NCBI RefSeq assembly: GCF_001816125.1
Contig: NZ_MDZA01000311.1
Span: forward strand, 1 to 37,347
Direction of reading: 5' to 3'
From: Hymenobacter coccineus
Lineage (GTDB): Bacteria; Bacteroidota; Bacteroidia; Cytophagales; Hymenobacteraceae
Length of the DNA: 37,347 nt
Position numbers and translations under genes: made by a program. This document shows positions 8,915 through 18,083 of the stretch, piece by piece. The notes below the pieces were generated by a model that saw only the letters and a program-made list of their open reading frames with translations, was not told the DNA's origin and searched no databases. Position 1 is the first letter of the stretch. Each line of letters starts with the position of its first letter.

Positions 8915-9517
8915 ATGAAATACGTCCCGGTAATTTTAATTTACGCCAGGTTGGTTATCGGAGCCCTTCTAGTCATCCTGAGCCTACTCAAAATTGAGTA
9001 CTTTTCAGCGGTTGCAATTACTTTAATTTCAATAGGATTGCTAACCGATGTTTTTGATGGAATAGTTGCCAGGCAACTGAATGTTTCAACAGAAAAACTT
9101 CGGCGGCTTGATTCTGCTGTTGATCAAATATTTTGGTTATTGGTACTCGGGGCAATCTATTTGGAATGCCGAAGCTTTTTTGCACTGAATGCCGCAAAGC
9201 TGTTGATGTTGTTGGTTCTTGAAGTAGCAACTTATGCAGTTTGCTTTGTTAAATTCAGGAAGGAAGTGGCTACGCACTCATGGGGTGCAAAATTGTGGGT
9301 ATTAATTTCCTTTGCTACGCTTGTTCAAATAATAATTACTTGTAAATCAAGGATATTATTCGAAATTTGTTTTTACATAGGCATGATTAGTAGAATAGAG
9401 ATTATAGTAATTTTCCTCATTCTCAAAAATTGGGCAAATGACGTCCCCACTTTTTATCATGCGCTGTTGCTTCGACAAAATAAACCGATAAAGCGCCATA
9501 AATTATTCAACGGATAA
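8915..9517 (+). CDS. CDP-alcohol phosphatidyltransferase-like membrane protein, low GC
   Basis: This 200-residue protein has five to six hydrophobic helices. Near residues 45-70 it carries the CDP-alcohol phosphotransferase motif D-x2-D-G-x2-A-R-x8-G-x3-D-x3-D: DVFDGIVAR, eight residues, then LRRLDSAVD. All four Asp and the Gly-Ala-Arg are present, but the second Gly is Leu. The family transfers a phospho-alcohol head group between CDP-diacylglycerol and an alcohol in the membrane (for example PgsA, PssA). The substrate here is unknown, and the Leu could change activity. The gene is strongly AT-rich compared with mutS2 and murB. ATG 8915 lies 16 bases after the mutS2 stop, and a strong terminator follows. 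Confidence 0.72.
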   Translation: MKYVPVILIYARLVIGALLVILSLLKIEYFSAVAITLISIGLLTDVFDGIVARQLNVSTEKLRRLDSAVDQIFWLLVLGAIYLECRSFFALNAAKLLMLLVLEVATYAVCFVKFRKEVATHSWGAKLWVLISFATLVQIIITCKSRILFEICFYIGMISRIEIIVIFLILKNWANDVPTFYHALLLRQNKPIKRHKLFNG

Positions 9518-9568
9518 ATCCACAAAAAAGGCTGGCCTTAATTAAGGTCAGCTTTTTTGTGGATTTAT
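9514..9568. terminator. Bidirectional terminator between the CDP-alcohol transferase gene and murB
   Basis: This is a long inverted repeat with left arm AAATCCACAAAAAAGGCTG and right arm CAGCTTTTTTGTGGATTT around a CCTTAATTAAGG centre. A/T tracts flank the core stem on both strands, so it can stop transcripts from both convergent genes. Confidence 0.85.
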
Positions 9569-9583
9569 TTTGCTGGTTTCTAA

Positions 9584-10622
9584 TTACAAAATGTTCACCT
9601 CGGGGTGCAGCTCGATGCCGAACTGGGCGCGCACGGACTGGATGATTTCCTCGGCCAGCAGGCGCAGCTCGTGGCCGGTGGCTTCGCCGTGGTTCACCAG
9701 CACCAGGGCTTGGCGGTCGTGCACGCCGTGGGTACCGCTGCCGGGCCCGGCGCAGGCCCTTCCAGCCGGCCTGCTCGATGAGCCAGCCGGCGGGCACTTT
9801 CACGCCGCCGGGCACGGGGTAGCCGGGAATGGCTGGGTGCTGGGCTTTCAGCTCGTCGAACTTGCGCTGCGAGATTTCAGGGTTTTTGAAGAACGAGCCC
9901 GCGTTGCCAATTTCGGCTGGGTCGGGCAGCTTGGAGCGGCGGATGTGCACCACGGCGCGGCTCACGTCGTGCATGGTGGGCTCGCCCTCGATGCCAAAGC
10001 CGGCCAGGGTTTCCTGGAGGGCCCCGTACTGCACGTTGGGGCGGGCCTGGCGGTGCAGGCGCAGCACCACGGCCGTGACCACGAACTGGTTTTTGAGCGG
10101 GCCCTTGAACACGCTTTCGCGGTAGCCGAAGCCGCATTCGGCCGCCCCGAACGTGCGCAGGGCCCCAGTGGCCACCTCCACGGCTTCGAGCCGCTCGAAA
10201 GTGTCGCGCAGCTCGGCCCCGTAGGCCCCGATGTTTTGCAGCGGCGCGGCGCCCACCGTGCCGGGGATAAGCGAGAGGTTCTCGAGGCCGCTCAGCCCCT
10301 GGCCCAACGCGTACTCGACCAGGCCGTGCCAGCTCTCGCCGGCCCCGGCGCGCACCAGGGCGGTGGCGGCGTCGTCGAGGTTTTCGGAAACGATTTCCAG
10401 GCCCCTAATCTCGTTTTTTAGGACCACGCCGGCAAAGTCCTGCGTGAAGAGCAGGTTGGAGCCGCCGCCCAGAATGAGCTTTTCGGCGGCCTGCACTTCA
10501 GGCAAAGCTAGTAGCTGGCGCAGCTCGTCGGCGCTGCTGAAACGGGCAAAGTAGCGGGCCCGTACCTCCAGGCCAAAGGTGTTGTAGGGGCGGAGGGAGA
10601 CGTTTTCTTCGAGCGAAAGCAT
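9584..10622 (-). CDS. murB: UDP-N-acetylenolpyruvoylglucosamine reductase (MurB), frameshifted near C-terminus
   Basis: MurB is the FAD enzyme that uses NADPH to reduce UDP-GlcNAc-enolpyruvate to UDP-MurNAc, the second committed step of peptidoglycan synthesis. Visible marks are the N-terminal NVSLRPYNTFGLEVRARYF, the FAD-site ILGGGSNLLF, IPGTVGAAPLQNIGAYGAEL, FGYRESVFK, GNAGSFFKNPE and IEQAGWKG. After WKG the frame changes. The expected end (HGVHDRQALVLVNHGEATG, then the last strand ending EVNIL) lies in another frame and stops at TAA 9586-9584. The break is within about 9741-9760 (the GC palindrome CCGGGCCCGG), and removing one base gives 345 residues. The start is ATG 10622 (MLSLEENVSL). 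The gene is essential in walled bacteria, so a real inactivation is unlikely unless a second copy exists. Confidence 0.93.
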
Positions 10623-10681
10623 GGGCAGAGCGGGCAGCAAAGTGCGGGGGCGAAGGTACGGCCCGGCGGTGCCCGGGGCCC

Positions 10682-12084
10682 CTACCGCACCCGGTAGCCG
10701 CGCAGGGCGTAAAACAGCAGGTACAAATAGCACAGCGCCGGTACCACAAACGCCACCCGCAGCCCGCCGCCGTGCGTGGCCAGCCAGCCCATGAGCGGCG
10801 GAATGAGGGCCCCGCCCACGATGGCCATGATGAGGTACGACGACCCCTGCTTGGTGAAGGGCCCCAGCCCGGTGATGGCCAGCGGAAATATCACGGGCCA
10901 CATGATGGCGTTCATCAGCCCGCAGAGCACGATGAGCCACAGCGCCGTTTCGCCGCTGCTCAGGATGCTAGCCGCCACCAGCGCCGCGCCAGCCGCGCAC
11001 ACCGCCACCAGCAGCGCCCGGTTGGGGAAGCGCAGCAGCAGCGGAATGCCCACCACCCGCCCCACCAGCGAGCCAAACCAGTACGACGACACCAGCACCG
11101 CGCCCACCGCCTTGGTGAAGCCGATGGACGTGTCGATGGCCGCCGGCGCCTGCCCAAATAGGGCCCCCGCCCAGCCCGTGGCCGCGTTCAGGCCGCGCAC
11201 CAGGCTCTGGGTGAAGCCGGACAGTTGCGCAATGTTCTGGCTCTCGCCGTACCGAATCAGCAGCGAGCCCAGCCCAACTTCTACACCCACGTACACGAAA
11301 ATGGCCCCGATGCCCAGCACCAGGTGCGGAAAATCGAGGGCGACATGCGCCCGGCGGCCACGGGGCGGTGCTCCAAGGCCTCTTCCTCGGGAATGCTCTC
11401 GATGTCGGGCAGCTTTACGGCGAAGAAAAACACGCCTGCCAGCACCACCAGAAACGCCGCCAGCCCCAGGTAGGGCCCCTTCACGAGCTGCGACTCCTGG
11501 CCCAGGCGCTCGGCCAGGGGCAGGGCGGCCAGCTTGGCCTTCAGCGCTACCGAGCCGCCGAACAGCACCAGCCCGCCCACCAGCGGCGAGAGGGCCCCGC
11601 CGAAGTTGTTGGCCACCCCCACCACGCTCACCCGGGCCGCCGCGCCGCGCGCGGGCCCCAGCACGCTCACGTAGGGGTTGGCCGCCACTTGCAGCAGCGT
11701 GATGCCCGCGCCCAGCACGCCCAGCGCCGTGAGGAACAGCCCGAACGTGCGCGAGTTGGCCGCCGGCACGAACAGCAGGGCCCCGGCCGCCATCACGAGC
11801 AGGCCCACCACGATGCCGCGCTGGTAGCCCAGCTTCTTCAGCACAAACCCGGCGGGCAACGACATCAGAAAGTAGGCCCCAAAAAAGGCAAACTGCACGG
11901 CCGTGGACTGAAAATCGGTGAGCTGGCAGATGTCCTTGAGGTAGGGCATCAGCACGTCGTTGAAGTTGGTGACGGCCCCGAACAGGAAGAACAAGCTCGT
12001 CATGAGCACCATGGGCCCCGCGTAGGAGCGGGCCGGCACAGCAGCCGTCGAAGCCGCGGAAGCAGTAGTAACAGAAGTAGCCAT
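10682..12084 (-). CDS. Sugar MFS transporter (FucP/GluP-like H+ symporter), frameshifted
   Basis: This is a twelve-helix major facilitator. The N-terminal half (MATSVTT from ATG 12084) contains MTSLFFLFGAVTNFNDVL, TAVQFAFFGAYFLMSLPAG, KLGYQRGIVVGLL and LQVAANPYVSVLGP, which are signatures of the fucose:H+ and glucose/galactose symporter family. The C-terminal half, in another frame, contains FPHLVLGIGAIFVYVGVEV, SSYWFGSLVGR, LCGLMNAIMWPVIFPLAI and GGALIPPLMGW, also typical. The frames meet at about 11341-11356 in the central cytosolic loop. One added base in the G run there (CCC 11350-11352 on the plus strand) restores 467 residues. It is probably a hexose or deoxyhexose importer in the inner membrane, and specificity cannot be read. 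murB ends the same strand block. Confidence 0.88.
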
Positions 12085-12102
12085 ACGGTGCGGAAGGTAC
12101 AA

Positions 12103-12138
12103 AAAAGCCGGCCACAGGGGCCGGCTCTTTTTATATAA
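12103..12138 (-). terminator. Terminator after the PD-(D/E)XK-like gene
   Basis: On the minus strand the hairpin GAGCCGGCCCC-tgt-GGCCGGCTTTTTT has a GC stem followed by a T run. It lies at the 3' end of the gene at 12131-12625 and just upstream of the sugar symporter start, so it isolates the low-GC islet from the transporter. Confidence 0.75.
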
Positions 12139-12625
12139 GAGGCACTTCAGATAGGTTAAGCGTGCTGTTTCCCTGAATGAGTTCTAGAACGTATCTATTC
12201 TTTTTGAATTCAATCAATATACCAAGGCCATATATATAGTCACCCTCAAAATTTGTGAAGTCCAAGATCTTGTTTCTGTCAACGCTTCTCTTTTGAGAAT
12301 TCCACCAGCCTTTGAATTCAATAATCAAAACATTATTATCATTATTTTCTCTACTATGTAATATGAGGTCAGGTCTTGATCCGTTTGGTTTGGTCGGAGT
12401 GCGCTTTGGATCATTCCCATTCTTGCTGTATTCCATATCTAAATCCAGCGTGGAAAGCCATTCTACATCCTTGATTCGGGAATGAAAATAGATTCCAAAA
12501 CGAAAAGCTAAAGACTGCTCTAATCCACTTCTACTCAATAAAACCACATCTTCCAGATATAGTATATCTAACGCTTCGCGAGTTATTAAGTCAAGTTCAC
12601 GAATTTGGTCTTGATTTAAATACAT
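12131..12625 (-). CDS. PD-(D/E)XK nuclease-like protein, low GC
   Basis: This 164-residue protein is not assigned to a named family. It has the layout of a small PD-(D/E)XK nuclease fold. An N-terminal helix carries Glu36 (SGLEQSLAFRFGIYFHSRI). A strand holds DMEYSKNG (64-70), followed by DPKRTPTKPNGSRPDLILH with Asp86, and then VLIIEFKGWW with Glu103 and Lys105, which would be the E-x-K of the active site. The RPDLILH...NNVLIIEFK pattern is what accessory, possibly defence-related, hypothetical proteins in many bacteria show. The gene is strongly AT-rich, starts at ATG 12625, and follows a 48-residue gene by 12 bases. Nuclease activity is inference. Confidence 0.7.
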   Translation of the reverse strand: MYLNQDQIRELDLITREALDILYLEDVVLLSRSGLEQSLAFRFGIYFHSRIKDVEWLSTLDLDMEYSKNGNDPKRTPTKPNGSRPDLILHSRENNDNNVLIIEFKGWWNSQKRSVDRNKILDFTNFEGDYIYGLGILIEFKKNRYVLELIQGNSTLNLSEVPLI

Positions 12626-12637
12626 GGTTTTTAATAA

Positions 12638-12784
12638 TTACGGTTTTAATCTAATAACCTTCCCATCACGAGCTATTACTACTACGCTGTTCTTCTGGCG
12701 CTTAAATTCAAGCATTCTTGCGTAAGCTATTTTTAGGCCGGCTAAGATTTTATCTCGGCGCTCAATTGCAGGTTCGGTTTTCAT
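12638..12784 (-). CDS. Small 48-residue protein upstream of the PD-(D/E)XK-like gene
   Basis: ATG 12784 to TAA 12640-12638 encodes 48 residues, beginning MKTEPAIERRDKILAGLKIA and ending VVVIARDGKVIRLKP. It is basic, with a predicted helix (IERRDKILAGLKIAYARMLEF) followed by a small beta-hairpin-like tail (SVVVIARDGKVIRL). The frame is open and ends 12 bases before the downstream start, as in an operon, and the composition matches its low-GC partner. It is real-looking because the helix is amphipathic and the tail is well formed, not because I know a family. A regulator, antitoxin or partner of the nuclease-like protein are all possible. Confidence 0.55.
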   Translation of the reverse strand: MKTEPAIERRDKILAGLKIAYARMLEFKRQKNSVVVIARDGKVIRLKP

Positions 12785-12850
12785 AAAAAATAAGTGCGCT
12801 ATCGACGAATAATAAGTAACTGAAAAAAGCTGATGTGAGCCTTATTAATA

Positions 12851-13264
12851 TCAGTAATACCCTTGCCAATTGCTTGGTACATGTTGCACAAGCGCAATGC
12901 ACTCTATCGAAATTAAAATACCTGCTGGAAAAGGCATTACTTGGGGGGTGCTTCTGGCGGGAGCATTTTCCGGAAAAACTTCTGCGTACACCTTATTTAT
13001 TACGCTGAAATCGTTGCCTGTAACCATAAATACAGTTGTTTTTACGATTTTATCTAGGCTGCTTCCGAGTTCTTCAAGAATGATTTTTATATTCCTAAAC
13101 GATTGAATGGCCTGCTCTTCGAAGCTGTCACTTAGTTTTCCAGTGCTTGGGTTGAAACCCGTAGTGCCAGAAACAAATATTAAATTATCCGCCACAACTG
13201 CTTGCGGAAATACGTCCGTCGTTCTGGGTACTTTTGCCGTGTTGAAGTTTTGCCTAGCCATCAT
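12851..13264 (-). CDS. RidA family protein (enamine/imine deaminase-like)
   Basis: This protein of about 137 residues has the YjgF/RidA fold pattern: an N-terminal FPQAVVADNLIFVSGTTGFNP, the middle FEEQAIQSFRNIKIILEELGSSLDKIVKTTVFM, and a C-terminal YAEVFPENAPARSTPQV with IECIAL. RidA proteins hydrolyse reactive 2-aminoacrylate and related imines to keto acids. The active Arg of true RidA is usually in the P-A-R-S/T segment, and APARST is present, so deaminase activity is plausible. Start is ATG 13264 or the adjacent ATG 13261. The gene is less GC-rich than the chromosome core and lies in the low-GC islet. Confidence 0.85.
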   Translation of the reverse strand: MMARQNFNTAKVPRTTDVFPQAVVADNLIFVSGTTGFNPSTGKLSDSFEEQAIQSFRNIKIILEELGSSLDKIVKTTVFMVTGNDFSVINKVYAEVFPENAPARSTPQVMPFPAGILISIECIALVQHVPSNWQGYY

Positions 13265-13329
13265 TTTATTTGTTTTAATAAAACAGATCCTTCAAACGGG
13301 GTAGCGCGCAACATCACGGTCGCCGCAAA

Positions 13330-13443
13330 TCATTTAGCTGCAAATTCGCGGCAATCCAGCACCTCCGGCAGGATGGTGAACGAGGCCGTGGTTTTGCCCG
13401 CCCCGTTGCAACCGGCGATGATGTACAGGTTTTTGTCCTGCAT
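13330..13443 (-). pseudogene. Truncated zeta-toxin-like P-loop ATPase remnant
   Basis: From ATG 13443 the minus strand encodes only 37 residues, with Walker A in YIIAGCNGAGKTTASFTILP, then EVLDCREFAAK and a stop. Zeta-toxin-like/AAA proteins in Bacteroidota start almost the same way and continue for about 150 more residues with the Walker B, sensor and substrate-site regions, all missing here. The break coincides with the switch from GC-rich to AT-rich DNA next to the ridA gene, so the rest was probably lost when the low-GC islet was inserted or rearranged. No toxin activity is expected. Confidence 0.6.
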
Positions 13444-13557
13444 GGCCGTGCGTTGGCGAAAGGTTCGAGCGCGTCCGGCTCGTGGCCGCAAGATAGCGGC
13501 TGGGGCTATTTCGGGCGGAAGGGGGCCCCAACGCATTCCTGCCCGACCTTTGCGGGC

Positions 13558-14739
13558 ATGCACCTCACCGCCACCACCCAGTTTGGATTAGAAGAATTGC
13601 TCGCCGACGAGCTGTACGCCCTCGGGGCCGACATCACCCACGTGGGCAGCCGCGCCGTCGAATTCATTGGCGACCAGCGCTTGCTGTACGAAACCGTGCT
13701 CTGGAGCCGCCTCTCCATGCGCCTGCTGTGCCCGCTGGCCGGCTTCTACGCCCCCGACGAGAGGGCCCTGTACCGCGAGGTGGGCCGCATCGACTGGAGC
13801 GAGTACATCGGCCCGGGCCAAACCTTCGCCATCACGGCGGTGGTCAACAAGTCCACCTTCGAGCACTCGCTGTTCGTGGCCCAGTTGATGAAGGACGCCA
13901 TCGTGGACCAGTTCCGCGACCGTACCGGCCACCGGCCCGACGTGGACACGCGCCACCCCGACATCCGCCTGCACCTGCGGATGCTGGAGAACGAGGTGAT
14001 TATCAGCCGCGACGCCGCCGGCGACTCGCTGCACCGCCGCGGCTACCGCCAGGCCACCAACGACGCGCCCCTGAACGAGGTGCTGGCCGCTGGCCTCGTG
14101 CTGCTCGCCGGCTGGGACGGCAAAAAGCCGCTCATCGACCCCATGTGCGGCTCGGCCACCATCCTCACCGAGGCCGGCCTCATCGCGCAGCGCATCGCGC
14201 CGGGCCTGTTCCACCAGGGCAAGTTCGGGTTTGAGAACTGGGCCGATTTCGACGCCGACCTCTGGCAGCAAGTGCGCGCCGAAGCCGAAGCCCAGCGCCT
14301 GGAGGAGCCCCAGGCCTACCTGGCCGGCTCCGACATCGACCCAAAAGTCATCGACCAGGCCGCCCAGAACATCACCGCCGCCGGCCTCGAAGACTGCATC
14401 CGCCTCTCGGTGCGCGACGTGAAGGACGCCGCCGCGCCCGCCAACCAGGGCCCCGGCTTAGTAGTAACAAACCCGCCCTACGGCGAGCGGATCGGGGAGG
14501 AGGCCGAGATGGCCGCCTTCTACAAAACCATCGGCGACGCGCTGAAAACCAACTTCCAGGGCTACGAGGCTTACGTGCTGACCGGCAACCTCGACGCGGC
14601 CAAAACTGTCGGCCTGAAGGCCACCCGGCGCATCCCGCTCTTCAACGGGCCAATTGATTGCCGGCTGCTGAAGTATGAATTGTACCGCGGCTCGCGGCGG
14701 GAGCCCAAGGATACGCCTTCAGCTAAAACTGATATTTAA
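13558..14739 (+). CDS. THUMP-domain RNA N2-guanine methyltransferase (RlmL/TrmN-like)
   Basis: This 393-residue SAM-dependent RNA methyltransferase has an N-terminal ferredoxin-like region (MHLTATTQFGLEELLADEL), a THUMP RNA-binding domain at about residues 50-160 (VGRIDWSEYIGPGQTFAI, then DIRLHLRMLENEVIISRD), and a C-terminal Rossmann methylase. Methylase motifs are the SAM-site PLIDPMCGSATILTEAG, AYLAGSDIDPKVI, and the catalytic NPPYGERIG at about residue 304. The family methylates N2 of guanines in 23S rRNA or tRNA. ATG 13558 (MHLTATTQ) is taken as the start because upstream in-frame sequence overlaps the divergent toxin remnant and is not family-like. The stop is 10 bases before the next gene. 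Confidence 0.9.
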   Translation: MHLTATTQFGLEELLADELYALGADITHVGSRAVEFIGDQRLLYETVLWSRLSMRLLCPLAGFYAPDERALYREVGRIDWSEYIGPGQTFAITAVVNKSTFEHSLFVAQLMKDAIVDQFRDRTGHRPDVDTRHPDIRLHLRMLENEVIISRDAAGDSLHRRGYRQATNDAPLNEVLAAGLVLLAGWDGKKPLIDPMCGSATILTEAGLIAQRIAPGLFHQGKFGFENWADFDADLWQQVRAEAEAQRLEEPQAYLAGSDIDPKVIDQAAQNITAAGLEDCIRLSVRDVKDAAAPANQGPGLVVTNPPYGERIGEEAEMAAFYKTIGDALKTNFQGYEAYVLTGNLDAAKTVGLKATRRIPLFNGPIDCRLLKYELYRGSRREPKDTPSAKTDI

Positions 14740-14749
14740 TCTGCCATCC

Positions 14750-15418
14750 ATGGATCATCAACGCATTCCATTTGCTGAAATAAAGCATCTGCTTCCAGGT
14801 GATGCCTGGGCTGCTTGGCGTAACGAATTAAATCAAAGTGAATTTGATGATGAACCTGTTATTGTATTTGAAAGCAGTACAGTATTAGATTTGCTAAATT
14901 TGGATTTTCCTTCTGACGAAACAGAACATATTTTTTTGATTCTGGTCAAGGGAAATTTAACAGTGAAACGGTACGTGTACAATGAAGAAACCGATGGTGC
15001 AGTTGGTCTAATTGTATTGGGTGACTTGCGAGCCGGAAATATGTTAGTTGGTGGCCAGGAAGTTTATGTTACTGGCGATTTAATGGTGGATGAAGTATTT
15101 TGGGGCGACTATAACCACGGTGACTTGCACGTACTTGGTATGGCAACAGCCAAAGTTTTCGTAGAGACAGACGAGTACTCTGTAAATGTTACGGGCCAAA
15201 CCAAATTCGGTCATTATCTGGATCAGTACGGTACGCAGGATAATAACGAGACTGGCGAAAGCGGTGGTAACTATCAAGGATTAAATGAAAAATTAGCCAG
15301 AGAATTATTTACAGCAGAGTTTATTTTTGTCGAAGATGATGAAATAGTTTTAGTACGAGATGAAACCATCTTGGCGCGACTAGAGGCTGGACATTCTTTG
15401 CTGCGCGGGTTAGATTAG
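14750..15418 (+). CDS. Hypothetical beta-solenoid-like repeat protein, low GC
   Basis: This is a 222-residue acidic protein I cannot assign. Its centre is a run of short strand-turn repeats with Gly at the turns (GLIVLGDLRAGNMLVGGQEV, YVTGDLMVDEVFWGDYNHG, DLHVLGMATAKVFVETDEYS). This is what a small beta-solenoid, as in bactofilins or some immunity-like proteins, would show. The N-terminal part (EPVIVFESSTVLDLLNLDF) and C-terminal part (ELFTAEFIFVEDDEIVLVRD) are separate. No signal peptide or membrane helix is seen, so it is cytosolic. It is AT-rich compared with both neighbours, which suggests acquisition. ATG 14750 is the first in-frame start after the methyltransferase stop. Confidence 0.6.
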   Translation: MDHQRIPFAEIKHLLPGDAWAAWRNELNQSEFDDEPVIVFESSTVLDLLNLDFPSDETEHIFLILVKGNLTVKRYVYNEETDGAVGLIVLGDLRAGNMLVGGQEVYVTGDLMVDEVFWGDYNHGDLHVLGMATAKVFVETDEYSVNVTGQTKFGHYLDQYGTQDNNETGESGGNYQGLNEKLARELFTAEFIFVEDDEIVLVRDETILARLEAGHSLLRGLD

Positions 15419-15489
15419 CCACCACACCAAACCGGATGGAACTTCGCGGCCCGCGCCGTTTCTTTATAGTAGGATACCCTTGCCCCGTT

Positions 15490-17730
<2,241 letters not shown>

Positions 17731-17814
17731 GGCGGTGTGCCGGGGCCCTGGCGATGCTACGGGGCCCCGGCCGCGCCGCGCCAATGAACAGTGACGCAGG
17801 CTACTGGCCTGCGC

Positions 17815-17852
17815 AAAAAAGCTAGCCGCTACCCAGCGGCTGGCATTTTTTA
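17815..17852. terminator. Terminator after recQ
   Basis: The hairpin GCTAGCCGCT-acc-CAGCGGCTGGC is flanked by A6 on the left and T6 on the right. It lies about 85 bases after the recQ stop and can work on both strands. Confidence 0.8.
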
Positions 17853-17888
17853 CAGGGCCGTTGCCTTATTATCTGATCCACAATTGGT

Positions 17889-17979
17889 GGGGCCCAAGTA
17901 CTTGAAATACCGAACCGGGCGGGTGCATTGCGGCCCAGCTTATGGATGGGGCAACCAAGCGAAAAAATACTTGGGGCCC
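17889..17979. repeat. Inverted repeat and TACTTG half-sites upstream of the XRE-S24 regulator
   Basis: GGGGCCCAAGTA (17889-17900) and TACTTGGGGCCC (17968-17979) form an 11/12 inverted repeat 67 bases apart. The left copy extends into the perfect 10-bp palindrome CAAGTACTTG (17895-17904). The repeats sit 105-195 bases before the regulator gene and could be its operator, which would mean autoregulation. This is inference from symmetry and position. The rest of the 353-base gap after recQ shows no gene. Confidence 0.45.
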
Positions 17980-18006
17980 GGTAAAAATGTTCGCTAACGG
18001 AATTAG

Positions 18007-18014
18007 TAACTTTG
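18007..18014 (+). promoter_or_regulatory. -7 promoter box upstream of the XRE-S24 regulator
   Basis: TAACTTTG exactly matches the Bacteroidota -7 consensus TAnnTTTG, 69 bases before ATG 18084. No TTG stands at the usual -33 spacing, so strength is uncertain. Confidence 0.45.
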
Positions 18015-18083
18015 CAGGCGCGTTGCTAACTTCACCGGCCCGGACGCCCCGTTGCGCGCCCCTTTCCGGCTGCTCCCTTTCCG

